Part shown: positions 1 through 13,160 of the stretch, piece by piece
Numbering within the stretch: position 1 is the stretch's first letter
Layout of the letters: every line of letters starts with the position of its first letter
Program-made: the position numbers and the translations under genes
Assembly (NCBI RefSeq): GCF_031755915.1
Contig: NC_083388.1
Location: forward strand, 441,501 to 505,500
DNA from: Ziziphus jujuba
Taxonomy: Eukaryota > Streptophyta > Magnoliopsida > Rosales > Rhamnaceae
DNA: 64,000 bases
Direction of reading: 5' to 3'
Notes under the pieces: generated by a model
Databases searched by the model: none
Told to the model about the DNA's origin: nothing
The model's input: only the letters and a program-made list of their open reading frames with translations

Positions 1-1470
1 TAGTTTAAAAACACTATGGTAAATAATACTGGAGAAAGATATGGTCAAAAGCTTCAAAGTCATTATGTTTAACACATGTAGTAGAGTAATCAAAATAAGA
101 AAATTTACATAGAATTACATTATCACATTAGATAGCTGCAGATATTGGGTTCATTTATTGACACCAGTAGTAGAGTAGTACCATGAACTGCCATTTGAAA
201 AACTTTTATAAATATATAATTAATAGTGACAAGCAAGGAGGCCTCTTTGGGTGTTCATGAACAAGTAAACCCTCCCTGTATGACCATGCACATTAGCAAG
301 CCCAACGCTACATTTCTTGATGCTGTGGTACATTACAATCTTATATATCATGACTCTTACAATGTGCAGGGCACTGGATAAAACCATTTCAGATTTTGAA
401 ATGGAATTAGTTGCTGCAAAGATAGGCCAGGAATATGCATATGGATCGCCTATATACAAGATGTAAAAGTTCCCGAGTCAAATGGGAAGAACGAAGCTCC
501 TGCAACAGTGAATTCCCCCCCTTTTTTTAAAATTATTTGAGCAGGTGGTAATTGTAATTCATTTTATAATACATTATAGGTGGGTACTTCATTTCAGGTC
601 AAACCTATTTCAGTTAGTTATTCTTTATCTCCTGATCATTCGTTTATTTTTCCATTTGAAAATTGCCTGAATGTCATGATCTTTATCCATAGGATTTGTG
701 TAACGATCTACAACATGGCAATAGATAGGTACAGTCTAGTGAAGAATAATTTTTATTTTATTTTATTTTTGTCTTTATGTTCAATATATTCTTACTACCA
801 CATAGATAGAACTAATCAAAACTAATATTTTTTGAGCTTTTTGTAGCGTAGGCGTATAAATACTCAAGTGGCTTTCTTTCTGTAGTTTATCATATTTTTT
901 TTTAATACGAGTCTTGCTTGAGTTGCTGGCCCTTGGCATTACTGGAGGACGCGTCGAATATTATTTTGATATTCTTCTCATTTTTTTCTTAACATTCTTA
1001 TCATAATTTTTTTTTTTTTTTTTCCTTGCATTCTTATCATAGTTTTGCTGCAATACTTGGAGAAATTTTAGCCATATGGAGGCATAGGAAGAAGTATAGA
1101 CTCTATGTAGGATGCATGAAATCTGGTCCTGCTCTAAGAGCTATGCTTCTCAAGGAGAGGTTTTCTTGTCAAAATATCTGTTTGAGGCTTGCTAATTGCT
1201 ATTCTACAGTAGCCGTTACCAAACTAACTTCCGTCAACACTATCATATGCTGGAAAGACATTGGAAGAAAAGAAGAGCGAACTCAAAGTTTGTGGTCAGA
1301 ATGATATAATTAGCTATAAAGCCATATAAAATTGGGTTTATCAAATTTTTATGACTTATCGAACTCACTGATGATATTTTCAATCCATGAAACAAACGAA
1401 GCTTGAATTACATTCACGCTTCAGTCAGTCACTATCTTTTTCTTCTTAACGCACAAGGTGGTTTATTCAC
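1..1470. other. AT-rich stretch, no gene assigned
   Basis: I recognise no gene here. A plus-strand ORF at 1026-1304 (92 codons) and a minus-strand ORF at 220-459 (79 codons) show no domain, signal peptide or splice context I can name. Poly(T) tracts lie near 896 and 1008-1023. The part next to 1470 is probably the 3' flank of the Sen2-like pseudogene on the minus strand. Confidence 0.5.
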
Positions 1471-2172
1471 TCATTCTTCTTTTTCACTTTCAACTACTAT
1501 AATATGATCTTCACGGCATTTTTCTGTACCTCATCTTCTGATTGCGTGCTCATCGACTGTGAGTGATTCTATATAGGATGGAGACACAGCAGCTTGACCA
1601 TTTTTATTGATGTCAAGGGCCAGCAATGTTGCAATGGATATCAGACCACAACCTTAATCTCCAATTAGCATCACCATCTGCTAAAACCAGCACAGCAAAT
1701 TCAGAATGAACCAGAGCTGGATGATGCCTGTAGGCTACAAAGTCCACACCATATATATTTACCGACTTCACAACCCAATTTTTCATCTAAAGATAAGTAT
1801 AGCCTTTGTAAAGATCAGGGAACATTGGTTTCTTAGATTTTATGCACAGCCGAAGCTTTTCAACATTCATCAGGCAAATTCTTCACCAACTATGCTCAGG
1901 CATTTTAGAGAATAGCATAGGTAAAACGCTTCCTCCAGGCCTAGCTGAAACCACTGCTTATCTTTCTCAACTGCACTAATGATTCGTCAAAGCACGCACG
2001 ATTTAGGAGATGAGCTTGTTCTGCTCCTGCTGCAAGAAGCACACTGCTTCAGCGCAGCAATCCTTGTGCCTTTGATTCGATTAGACAAGAATGAAGCTCC
2101 AACACTATTTTTGACATAGAATCAGCAAACAGCTTTGGCTTCTGAGTCCTTTCCTTTCCACCTAGGTACCAT
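1471..2172 (-). pseudogene. tRNA-splicing endonuclease subunit Sen2-like pseudogene
   Basis: Read on the minus strand in shifting frames, this stretch matches plant Sen2, the catalytic subunit that cuts the intron from pre-tRNAs, from its start (MVPRWKGKDSEAK) nearly to its end. Landmarks are DKQWFQLGLEEAFYLCYSLK at about 1890-1960, YGVDFVAYRHHPALVHSEFA at about 1690-1750 (with the Tyr and His expected of the endonuclease active site) and a tail ending in GTEKCRED. The span of about 234 codons equals the full family length. It is broken by several frameshifts, by in-frame TGA/TAG codons, and by a small deletion before LLALDI that removes the part where the catalytic Lys is expected. One late stop (RR-TGA-GTEK) replaces an expected Trp. 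The family call rests on remembered conserved blocks; the damage is seen directly. Confidence 0.8.
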
Positions 2173-2830
2173 TTAAGCCTGCATTAATAATATCAAACAT
2201 CTGGGTTTGTTTAGATTCCATATCCTCCCAAGCAAATTTAGCTTTAATGAAACAATGAGTACAGAACAGTTACTAGAGGGGAAACAATTAATGGATTTTG
2301 CATCTACGTTCAAATTCAGAAGATTCTAGTTATTAGACCGATCAAACATATGTTGTAGATCTAGAATAAATAAGAAAAATTGAATTATGATGAGTGATTT
2401 TTGTAATTTTCCGAAAAACAAAAAAAAAAAAAAAAAAAAAAGGAAAGAAAAGAAAAACCCAAATGTCTAAATCAGCTCCAATTAATTCCAAGAACCAATC
2501 TGATATAAAAACACTGAAACTAGATTTCAAACGAAAGTTTCCTTTCCAGCAACATATAAGCAGGACCCAGAAACATATAAGTAATGAAAACTAACCCAAA
2601 AAACACAGAGCTACCCAATTGACTTATAAGAATAAAAAGGTAGGAACTTACAGATCGATGTCGGAAAGAAAACGCTTGGCACATGTTGGGTTCAATCCCA
2701 AAGGGGGTTGGGGAGTTGGATGTGGAAGAAGGGAGACACTGACACACACAGAATTGTGACGACGTTGTTGGTCCGCCGTTTGACGAGTTGTGGTCTGTGG
2801 GAGTTATTACTTCTATACAAGACAGCACAT
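2173..2830 (-). other. Probable 5' UTR exon and intron of the Sen2-like pseudogene
   Basis: On the minus strand a good splice donor (ATCTG|GTAAGTTCC) lies near 2656. An acceptor-like TTAATGCAG lies about 6 bases before the Sen2 start codon at 2172. The intron has a long pyrimidine run around 2410-2440. This layout, a non-coding first exon and an intron just before the ATG, suggests that the decayed gene is a DNA-level duplicate and not a processed retrocopy. That conclusion is inference. Confidence 0.4.
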
Positions 2831-3061
2831 TGTAGCTTTCCGTGTTTCTTTAATTCAAACTGCAAAAACGCTGTGCTTCGCTCCCTCTTATTTTACAGGC
2901 TTGCCAATGCCATGCCCATCAATAGGCTGATAACAAGACATTTAGGCTTTGGATTCACGGTCTACTTATTGACGTAATTTACTAAGATTCTATTTATTTA
3001 TTTATTTTTCTTGTCATCATGTAGGTATGATATTTTATAATATTTAATGTATTGATTTGTT

Positions 3062-5822
3062 TTTATTTATTTATTTATTTATTTTTATAAATTTAATTAT
3101 TTTTTGCTAAAATTGGAAATTCATTGAAACCAAAAGAGAACAATGCTTAAACAAAATAGCCTAGATTCAGGATGCTTCTTCAGGTCCACAATCCTGAATC
3201 ATACAAGAGATACACGAAGAGGGCAGCCAGCTTGTGTCCACAGGTCCGAAGACATGATGAGAAGCTGCCCACTAGCAAATACTATGAGCTAACCTATTAG
3301 CAGTTCTGGGGCTCAAGAGAAAACAATATTGCTAAAGTTTGATCTAAGCAGGTCTATATCATCAAAAACATGCCCAGAAGCCCAATGGAGAGAGAGTCTT
3401 TATTATTCCTAACTAAAGCTTCAACAACTGAGAGAGCATCTGATTCGAAGACCACTCTCGTCCATTCCAACCCGCTAGTTATTTGCATTGCCCGGCCAAC
3501 TGCTTCCAGTTCCGCTACTTTAGGAATTGTAGCCTTTGATTTGAAAGAATGGATAGACTTCACTAAGCCTCTGCAGTCTTGCGCCACCACAGCTAGACCA
3601 CAGCTAGACAGCTGCTACCATTTTTAATCACTGCATCCGAGTTCAGCTTGATTACCCCTGTTGGAGGATGCTCCCATTTTCGGTTGACTCTTTTGCTAGA
3701 GTTTGCTGGAGCTCTTCTTAAACCTTCCTCTCGGCGATGAGCTTGTAAAAGCTCATTAAATCTGGCTCTTATCAGGGAAGGAGACAGCTCCATATTGATG
3801 CACCTACCTTGATGCAGAGAGTTATTCCTCAGCCACCACAGATGCTCCAAAGTAATGGCGGTGAAGATAAAAATATTTTCGTTGTCCTCCTTATGAACTG
3901 GAAAAGTTTCAACAGGATTCGATAAGCACTCTAGAAAAGACCAAAGGTTATCACAACCCACTAACTCCCAATTGATTCCCCATGGACTAGCAAACCAAAT
4001 TCTCCGAGCCACATTGCAGAAGAAAAACACATGGATTTTATTTTCCAAACAACTGCACCCGTGAACACAGTAAGTAGTATCTAAGTCCATACCTTTGTTC
4101 CTAAGGTTCGAAAGAACAGGGAGTCCTGAATTTGCTAGTTTCCACATAAAAAACTTGGTTCTCTCGTGTAGTTTGCTGCCCCACAGAGAGCTCCACCAAA
4201 GTTGGTCTGTTTGCTCTTCGTTTTCTTCCAAATCATAAGCTAATTTAACACTAAAATGCCCAGATTTTGTTTTCGACCAATAAGTTTGTCTTCTTGATCA
4301 TTTCTAGCGTATAAGATCTCTTTTATTCTTTCCACAGACTCGATGTCAAAATTCCGAGACAACTTTGCTTCATCCCACATTCTGTTTTCCAGCTTTAAAG
4401 AGCTAACCATGAATTCGGAATCAATTGCGTGGGAGCTTGGCCTTGGACGGAAATTCGATAAATTAGGGATCCAATGGTCCTCCCATACATTAATTGAATC
4501 TCCCCTGCCTACTTTGTAGCAAATACCTTTTGAAAGTAAAGACCTCGTTCTTAAGACTCCAGACCACAACCGAGAGCTACCAGACTTCTTTGTACACTTC
4601 AAAAAGGATAAATGGGGAAAATACTTGGCCTTAAGGGCCGGAACCAACATCTTGTTATCTTCAGTAGAGAGGTTCCAACCAAGTTTTGCTACTAAAGCTT
4701 TATTGAAATTCCACATGTGCTTGATTCCGAGGCCTCCTTTATATTTCGGTTTGCAAACAATTTTCCAAGAAACTGGGTTTGGACCTCTTGTTGCCTTGGC
4801 CTCGTTTTCCAAAGAAAAGCTCTCGCAGATTGCTCTAGCTTCTTGCACCACCCTTTCGGAAGAAGAAAGGTAGACATTGAGTATACGGGGATGGAAGTGG
4901 CCACATGCTTGATTAGTGTTACCCTCCCTGCTTGGGATAAAAAATTCGCTTTCCAACCTTGAAATCTCGATTCTATTCTTTCTCTTAACTCCTCAAAGGT
5001 AGAAGTTTTGTTTCTCCCTATAGCAAGGGGGAGCCTCAAGTGTTTTGCGTTCATCTCCATTTCCTTCATCCCCAAGCGTCTTTTTATACCGATCTTCAGT
5101 TTCGGGGTCATATTACGAGAGAAGAGATCTCTTGATTTGTCGCAATTAAAAGCTTGGCCTATCCATTTACAGAAGAGTTGTAGACACCTTCGAACGTTTT
5201 TAATCTCCTCCTCGTTTGCATGACAGAAGATAAGTACATCGTCCGCAAAAAACAAATGCGAAATTGAGGGGGACAAGCCGCCAATCTTGACTCCATTAAA
5301 TTTGTTTTCACTTTCTGATTTAGCAAGCATCCTTGATAGGAGTTCCATCATAATGATGAATAGGGAAGGCGACAGAGGATCTCCCTGCCGAAGACCCCTT
5401 TCCATCGAAATTTTACCAAAAATGCTGCCGTTTAGTAGAAGTTCAATGTTCACAAAGGAGATACAATTTAAAATCAGCTTGACATACAAATCCGAAAAAC
5501 CAAATAGGATAAGGATTCTGGTAAGGACTGTCCAATCCAGTCTATTCGAAGGCTTTTTGCATGTCAACTTTTATTCCCACCATACCGCTCGCACCTTTTT
5601 TTCAGCTCATAGAATGGACAATCTCGTTGGCCAATATGGCATTCTCACCTATCCACCGACTAGGAACGAAGACAGCTTGATTCGGGGAGATGATTTTTTT
5701 TAGAATGGGCCTAATTCTGTCAGCCAGAATTTTCGATATGATTTTATAAATGGTGTTGCACAGACTAATCAGATGGAGATGTCTAAACTCAGAGACACCA
5801 TTGATTTTTGGTATTAACACTA
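3062..5822 (-). mobile_element. 5'-truncated non-LTR retrotransposon (plant L1-type LINE)
   Basis: The minus strand carries the last two thirds of a plant LINE ORF2: reverse transcriptase, a zf-RVT region and an RNase H-like tail, in that order. Homology begins abruptly at about 5822 within the start of the RT domain, as expected from incomplete target-primed reverse transcription. The 3' end is an A-rich stretch on the minus strand (TTTATTTATTT on the plus strand, about 3062-3110). I could not define a clean target-site duplication, although ATTGATTTTTGGTA occurs twice close to the truncated end (near 5800 and 5832). Confidence 0.85.
3354..5820 (-). pseudogene. LINE ORF2 remnant (reverse transcriptase, zf-RVT, RNase H)
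   Basis: Pieces in different frames read, in order: an N-terminal RT block (5602-5820, with KIISKILADRIRPILKKIIS); RT palm motifs (4692-5567, with GLRQGDPLSPSLF and the catalytic FADD near 5240); the connection domain (4240-4956, with WKIVCKPKYKGGLGIKHMWN); zf-RVT (3593-4231, with WWSSLWGSKLHERTKFFMWK and Cys/His pairs); and an RNase H piece (3354-3590, with AVGRAM and FESDALSVV). At least four frame changes are needed, so no active protein can be made. The endonuclease and ORF1 are missing because of the 5' truncation. Confidence 0.88.
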
Positions 5823-7103
5823 CAAAAGTTCTATTGATTTTTGGTAAATTTAATCATTTTACAAATATCAAACAAATTGGTTCATTTTGCAAGATTTAAA
5901 GTGAATTTTCAAATTTATATATTTACTTTACCTATACCGTAATGTAGTTCACTCTTTGAATTTATTTATCTCAATATGGTAGCACCTGTTTGGACGGACA
6001 TCAACATGACACATACAACACAATACAAAAAATACAAAATGCAATGCAAGGCGGTATCAGGTCTACCCATCAATGATTTACCCTAAAAAACAAAGGTCTA
6101 CCCATCAATGCCATCATAAAAAAAAAATAGTACGTGTACTATAATGGTCCTACTGTTTGGACGGCACTAAAAAGTTTATGATAATATATAGAACAAGGTT
6201 TGGCAAAAGACAAAATAAATGGCCCATCCTTACATATCACATGCTGGATTGAGAGCAGTGGACCAAAACTATTGCCATGGCTAGACACCAATTTAATTAA
6301 TTAATTGGTATAAAAATTTTCCATCCAATTATTATTTTTTATTTTTTTAATAAAAAGATGTCTTCTTTTAAGTATTGTCAGTATCATATGGTAATTCTTT
6401 GTGATATTGTGGCATGAAATTATATGAGATAATAATGAAATTTTTAAAATTTTTAATGTTAATTTTTAAATTTATAGATATAAAATTTGATAGGTTTTTT
6501 TTCGTTAAGTTATCATCTTTAGTGATATCGTCCAATTAATTACAGTAACATAATAGTGTAATTTCCTCTAATTTTAAATCACGAATGTATGCTCTCTCCT
6601 TTCCTTTTTTTTTTTTTTTTTTTTGGTAAATACTAATGTACGCTCTCTTCTTCTTCTTCTGTTTTTTTTTTTTTTTTTTTAGGTGAATACTAATTTACAT
6701 TTTTTTTCCTTTTTTGGTTCTATAATTCAAATAATGGGTTCAGTACCATTTCCATAAAAATTAATGTACGTGTTTAAGACCAAATAAAGTTTTGGAATAC
6801 AAAAAGAAAAGATCGAAATGAGAAACAAATGGGGAATTTACGACAATATATTATTGTCTCTACACGTACACATCCCTCTTCAACTCACAACTAGCAACTC
6901 GACTGCTGGATGGATCCATATACAGTAGTTCAACTGTAGTTTAATCGATAAACAGGTTGGCACTGCATGTATAAATTTAATAATTCCAAACCAAATAATA
7001 TATGCTCTTCATCGATTCAACCAAAAAACACCCAAGACAAAAAAACATGCCATTTATTTATTTTGCTATAATTCATGAAAATTCCCAATTTATATTTAAT
7101 TAG
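5823..7103. other. Intergenic, AT-rich
   Basis: No gene seen. The stretch has poly(T) tracts near 6605-6625 and 6661-6680, a TTC-rich patch between them, and otherwise plain AT-rich DNA. It is the 3' flank of SDR1 (minus strand). Confidence 0.5.
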
Positions 7104-8050
<947 letters not shown>

Positions 8051-10400
8051 ATTAGAAGACGATTCAGCCAAATCTGAAACTTAAATTTCCAGTATATATA
8101 GCGTCGGGTTCACCGCCTGAAAAATATGTACCTTGTACTGCTTGTGCATACTTCTGTTCACCGAGTTGCGTGTCGGTTTCAACTTTTTTTTGGTAATGAT
8201 ATCATTTTCAACTTCCTTCGCCTTTAATATATATAAAATAACACATCACCTTTGTTTTTTCCTCTCTTTTTCTTTTTAATATAATATTTAAAAATTATAA
8301 TGCTATCGTTTTTAAAAGCATGACTTTGAAAGTAATTTTTTTTTTAACTTAATTGGTAAGCTTTTTATATTTATAATTAGAAAATTATAAATTGAAAATA
8401 TCAAAGAAAATTATTATAACAATAAAAATATATTTTCTTTTAAAAATTAGTTTACTGATTAAGGATTAAAAACCACAAAGCATCTTTTCTATAAGATGTG
8501 AATTATAATCTATTTTACTACATATAAATTTTGATGTTATTGCATCTCAAGTTCTATTAAAATTGATACTTTGCAGTTTAAAATTTTTTTTAATGGTATT
8601 TTACATTCTAAACATGATACATGGACATGAAACATCATTTCATTTGCCTTCCATTTGTATTTATACAGGGATCGTTTGTAACGTGGACGTGCATATATTT
8701 TATCATTAAAACTTCAACATTAATGATAAATTTTATAAAAATTATCGTAAATACTATAATATGAATATCGACGATGATTTTATTTTTACATATATTTTAT
8801 TATTAAAATTTTAATATTAATAATAATTTTTATAAAAATCATCGTTAATACTATAAGAGGAATATCGACGACATTTTTATACTAAGGTCTGCAGCATATA
8901 ATAGTGTGGATATATAGATATAGATATATATGTATTTTATCTGAAACAATTAATTGGACTATTCCTTCTTTTCATCCCACTTATATATATTTTCTTAAAA
9001 ACATGTAATTGGACTTCCCCTTCCTTTCAAGCGCTCAGGTGGGCACCGAGTCAAAAAAAGCCTCGAACCACCGCCGGGCTAGAAGACAAGAAAGCTTCAC
9101 CATCAGCAATTACAACCTGCAACAATCTTGCTTCTTGCTCTTCTTGGAATATGATCAAGAAACAGGGGAAGTGAAAAAAAGAAATAAAAGAAAAAAGAAA
9201 ATTAAAAAAGGAAGTGAAAGTGTTTTTTAATGTCATATGCAAGAGATGTGTGAGAATATGCCAGGTTCATCCTTTTTTTAAATTTGGAGAATATTTCTTT
9301 ACAAGCAACTACTTATAAAGTGGAGCCGATCAAGAAAATCAACGCCACAAAAACACTTTGGCTTTTCTTTTTAAATCTTCAGGCTAAAAAGGGAAAATAA
9401 AAAATAAAAAGAATCAATCACTATTTCAAAAAAATGTATCCATTTTTCAGTTCCTTTCACGTCAAAAACATATCAGAAAAACAGAGCTCTAAGTGGGACA
9501 AAGAAACAGGGGAAGAAAACAGTTGGAATGAATGGTTTGTGGTAATGGGGTCATTGCTAGTCAGAAGATTTTCAGTCAAAATTAAAAATGGGGAATATTT
9601 TGGGTTTGGATCTTAAGTAACCTCCGGCGTCAAAAGACAATCACCGGGACTCTAATTTCGGTTCGTACCTACTGAACAAGCTCTTATCTTCTCCTCTCCA
9701 GCCTTGGTAGAGACTGTCATTGTTAAAAACAGAGAGACAAAAAAATAAAATAAAAAATTAATGAAATGACATTAAATGCCCTTGATACTGCATCATTGGA
9801 AAGGCACATGAGCAATTATGTTTAAATTTTTACCAGGGGGACGCTTGTAAATTTGAAAGTACAATGCAATAAAGCCTTATTATTATTATTATCATTGCTA
9901 AAAAAATGACACTTTAAGGGCAAATTTTATTTTTAAAAAAATATTCACAGCATATTTAAGCCCTTTAAATATAGAATTTCATTCTCTTTTTTAAGGTAAT
10001 ATAGACTTTCTTTCTTGCCAAAAAAATAAAAATAAAAATAAAAGATTTTCATTTTGACAATGTTCATATGGAATGAACTTGATATCATTGCACGCATTAG
10101 CATTTTCTTTTCTGTTTTTTTTTTTTTTAAAAAAAAAAATCCACATATCATATTCATATTACATGATAATTTTTTATAATCAACATCTCCTTTATTTTCT
10201 ATTTAAATGACCTGCTCTTCGATTTTTGTGGCGATTTAATTATATGAATCAGGGACAAAAAAATGTGGGTTGGGCCATATGCAACTTAGCACTTAGCAGC
10301 CGACAATATCTTTCACGTTTTTTTTTGTTTTTGATCAAATACCTTTTGCGTTTTTTATTCCACGTATTTATTAATAATATTCTTACTTTTTCTTTTCTTT
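8051..10400. repeat. Duplicated SDR upstream spacer, copy 1
   Basis: Parts of this spacer are similar to 20829-22440. Examples are GAAAAATATGTACCTTGTA at 8120 and 20833, AAGGATTAAAAAC at 8460 and 21050, and CGATTTTTGTGGCGATTTAA at 10218 and 22261. No gene was found. The short ORFs at 9009-9230 and 9434-9616 share a KETGEE-like phrase but have no domain I recognise. A 97-base tandem duplication lies inside (8692-8885). Confidence 0.65.
8692..8885. repeat. 97-bp tandem duplication
   Basis: Two adjacent copies (8692-8788 and 8789-8885) share CATATATTTTA at the start and GAATATCGACGA near the end, with scattered differences. Confidence 0.7.
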
Positions 10401-11329
10401 AAATATTAATTAATATTCTTTTTAGGTGTCGACCAAGAAAAAAGATTTGGGGGCCAACTTGTCACCTATCTCTTAAGGGTTTTTTTTTGGTGGTAAATCA
10501 CCTATCTCTAAGGGTTACGTGGCATAGGTGCAAAAAGCCAAATATTTATATAATGTATACGAACACAATTACCTTTATTTTTTATTCACCAAAACAAAAA
10601 AAATTACCTTTATTTTTTAATTTCTTTATACCCTGAGAGCTTTCATACATAATTATGTAAATTAAATCCAGCATCTTTACATAAAATCTTAAACAATTAT
10701 ACAGAGAACGCAAATTTCACATGTAGAACGATATTGGTAATGGTGGAGACTCGAGAGAGCATGCATATATATATATATATATAAAATAAAAGATAAATAA
10801 TTAATTAAAATATATATGTATATAAAATAAAAGATAAATAATTAATTAAAAAAGGTAAAACCCCGAATTATTTGGCATGCATATAGATAAGGCTTAAGAG
10901 CATATGTACAAACTACAACAGTGTAGCATGATCTATATACAAATATGTACATATACATGATGTGGATAAGACAGCTCGATTTGGAGGTCACTTGAAGGAA
11001 GATGCAAATTAGCATAACAAATACATGATCGTTGAAAATAGAAATAATTTTTTATTCAAAACAATTTGAAACGTAGGTTGCACATGATCATTTTTTTACC
11101 AAATATGTTAAAATTAATAAATTTAAAAATAAAAGATATTAAATATTTAAAAAATTATAGCCTTTTAAATAAAAAAACAGATGAAAATAGAGAACAACCT
11201 TTTATATGTTATATTCATACATATGTAACGTAAGCTCTCCATTTATCTAATTTATATATGCTTGTATCTTCACCCAAAAAATAAAAAATAAAAAAATCCT
11301 TATATATTATATAAGCAATTAATCGTCTT
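10401..11329. other. Intergenic, contains a block repeated at 28.5 kb
   Basis: No gene seen. Bases 10663-10765 match 28538-28645, sharing GATATTGGTAATGG or its variant and the phrase GGAGACTCGAGAGAGCAT. This marks the same spacer upstream of the NAC tail in both units. A (AT)n run is at about 10766-10782 and a 36-base AAAATAAAAGATAAATAATT-type repeat follows. Confidence 0.55.
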
Positions 11330-11657
11330 AATGAATATGAACAACAGATTTTCCTTATTAAGTAATCATCATTGCTGGTTTCCAATGATGACCTTTGATC
11401 AAGGATTTGTTTTGCTGCTTGATTCCTTAATGTGATTATTCGTCTTGTAGTACCCTGGAAAGCAGTAGTCTGTGATAGAGTAGCTTGAGCAGGCAGTTCA
11501 CATTTTTGTCAGCCTCTGAATTGTTGGCAACTAATGGAAACATGTTGGGAGTTGTAGATATATAGATGACTCGTCGAGTTTGATGATATCGTCATTCAAT
11601 ATGTCTGCATAAAAATCTTCTCCATAATCCTGCTATTTATTATAGAAATGGATCAGG

Positions 11658-11658
<1 letters not shown>
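11330..11658 (-). pseudogene. Stray copy of the NAC gene last exon
   Basis: This segment is closely similar to the last exon of the NAC gene (30570-30905), covering the acidic stretch after the splice acceptor and part of the tail. It lacks the NAC DNA-binding domain, has small indels (one removes a T in the run before CAGCCTCTG) and cannot be expressed as a NAC factor. It lies directly beside the SDR2 fragment, separated only by a (TA)n run at 11667-11692. This is the junction of a tandem duplication that cut through the NAC gene. Confidence 0.8.
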
Positions 11659-11690
<32 letters not shown>

Positions 11691-11719
11691 GGATCATACC
11701 CGACTATTTCAGTTCATAC

Positions 11720-12404
11720 CTAAGAAATGCACCCACCAGATTAACCTTTATCACCTCCTCGGATCCGGCCTGGTCATTCCCAAGAATGTTGGGTTTGGGT
11801 GTATCACACTATTCCTGCATTATGATCAATATTATTATAATATTTATAATTAAGACATAAAATCTCAATTAGTCGATTATATATAACTAATATACGTACG
11901 TACATGCATTGTTGAACCTAGTATCTGGCTTTCCGTACTTGGGAATGGCGTTGTTAATATCATTTTCAACGTCACTTGCTCCTTAGTTACATCGCAATGG
12001 ATGAATGGAGTAGAAGAAAAAGAGAAAAAGAAGAGAGTTGTTTGCAAACAGATTGGCCCAACTCATCTTGAACATCTACGATTAGGAGTTTGGTTCCATG
12101 CTTGGAGAAAAGTCTAGCCTTAATAATCAAACCAATGGTTCCATGCTTGGAGAAAAGTCTTGCCTTAATAATCAAACCAACTTATATAGCTAATTAATTA
12201 CACCTAGCTAAACTAGTCTGAATTTGATATCCTCTCTATTGGGTGTATGCTCCGAATATAAAATGGGCATGTATAGACCTATTAAATGCTGGGTATGTCA
12301 ATTAATATACTAAAATCCTAATTACATATATATATAGATAGATAGACAGCAATTTTTTCGCATAACCTTCTTGCAGCAGTGGAGAGTACCAAGAAACTTG
12401 TCAT
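11720..12404 (-). pseudogene. SDR2: fragment of a short-chain dehydrogenase gene
   Basis: Exon 1 is recognisable on the minus strand (start at 12404, MTSFLVLSTAARR). Pieces of exon 2 follow ([16 protein letters not shown] at about 12030-12085, and a nucleotide match around the NNAG region near 11905-11960). After an intron at about 11820-11905 comes the start of exon 3, which breaks off at 11720. The catalytic Tyr/Lys half is missing. A 45-base tandem duplication (12092-12136 and 12137-12181) disrupts the cofactor-binding exon. It retains the intron that SDR1 has lost. Confidence 0.75.
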
Positions 12405-12676
12405 GTTGGAAGACGATTAAGCGAATTCTGAAACTCACGATGTTAACAGGTTTTGAGGGTTCAAAAGCTACTATTACTTTAACTGCCTGTCTATATTTAT
12501 ATGCGATACATGTATAGCTTTACTGTGTAAAAAATGGACCTAATCTTCTGCTTGCCTTTTTAGAGAATCCCACACGCCTATATAGTATAGTGGGACTTGT
12601 AGCTCGGCAATATTCTACCGGTTTGTTTATCCTTCTAGTCTTGAGCATCTTATTGGATAGTTATAGTGGCCCATAA
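12405..12676. other. SDR2 upstream flank up to the Harbinger insertion
   Basis: Short non-coding stretch ending in the TAA target site (12674-12676). Its continuation is expected at 20319 on the other side of the element. Confidence 0.4.
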
Positions 12677-12894
12677 GGTGGTGTTTGTTACATGGGACTG
12701 GCCAGGACCGGATGGGTTTAAGTCCCAATCTGGTGTTTGGGAAGGAAAATGAAGGACGGGATAAATGTGTCCCGTTAGTCGAATTATCCGAAACGAGGGG
12801 GACAAAACTGACCCACCAAAACACCTGGGTCACTTTTGTCCTGCCCTCAACCTCTCAGCCTCTCACACTCGTTCGCCACTTCTTTTCGGTTTGA

Positions 12895-13160
12895 AGCCAT
12901 AATTCTTGACCTCGAAGACGTTTGAAGCCATTACTACCAGCACGCCAGCTACGCAGCTGTCAAAGCTAACCCTAACTCTGCCGCCGGCAAAACCCATTTC
13001 AACCAGATTGTCTCCCCGAAATTCGAAGGCCTGAACCTCGTGAAACAGCATCGTTTGGTACGCAGGATAGATCGACGAGCTCCAATCTGGACTCCACGCC
13101 CTTTCTATCGTCACCAAGACTCCTCGCTCGAATCTCAACCCAAACGTCGACCAGAAAACT
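12895..13160 (+). pseudogene. BolA-like protein gene fragment inside the Harbinger element
   Basis: The plus strand reads, with one stop and one frame change, as the core of a plant BolA1-type protein (a partner of monothiol glutaredoxins in iron-sulfur metabolism). Visible phrases are ILDLEDV, then a TGA, then YQHASYAAVKANPN, THFNQIVSPKFEGLNLVKQH and, after a frameshift at about 13065, DELQSGLHALSIVTKTP. The N-terminal region and transit peptide are absent. The final part runs into a T-rich stretch at 13163. It cannot make a full protein. Family assignment is from recalled conserved blocks. Confidence 0.7.

Noticed and set aside
220..459. 79-codon minus-strand ORF
   Set aside because: No domain, no splice or promoter context, composition like the surroundings; probably chance.
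1026..1304. 92-codon plus-strand ORF with a mixed, protein-like composition
   Set aside because: I could not place it in any family on either strand; left as unassigned.
2342..2594. Lys-rich and Phe-rich ORFs on opposite strands
   Set aside because: They are translations of a poly(A)/poly(T) tract inside the putative Sen2-like 5' UTR intron.
9009..9616. Two short ORFs sharing a KETGEE-like phrase
   Set aside because: The similarity is a short A/G-rich stretch; no domain or conserved start.
10760..10860. Possible CRISPR-like or satellite array of AAAATAAAAGATAAATAATT
   Set aside because: Only two imperfect copies in AT-rich DNA; simple local duplication.
13040..13070. CGTTTGGTACGCAGGATAG as a nested Harbinger terminal repeat
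   Set aside because: It resembles the right terminal repeat, but it falls in frame within the BolA-like fragment (QHRLV) and has no TAA partner; likely coincidence.
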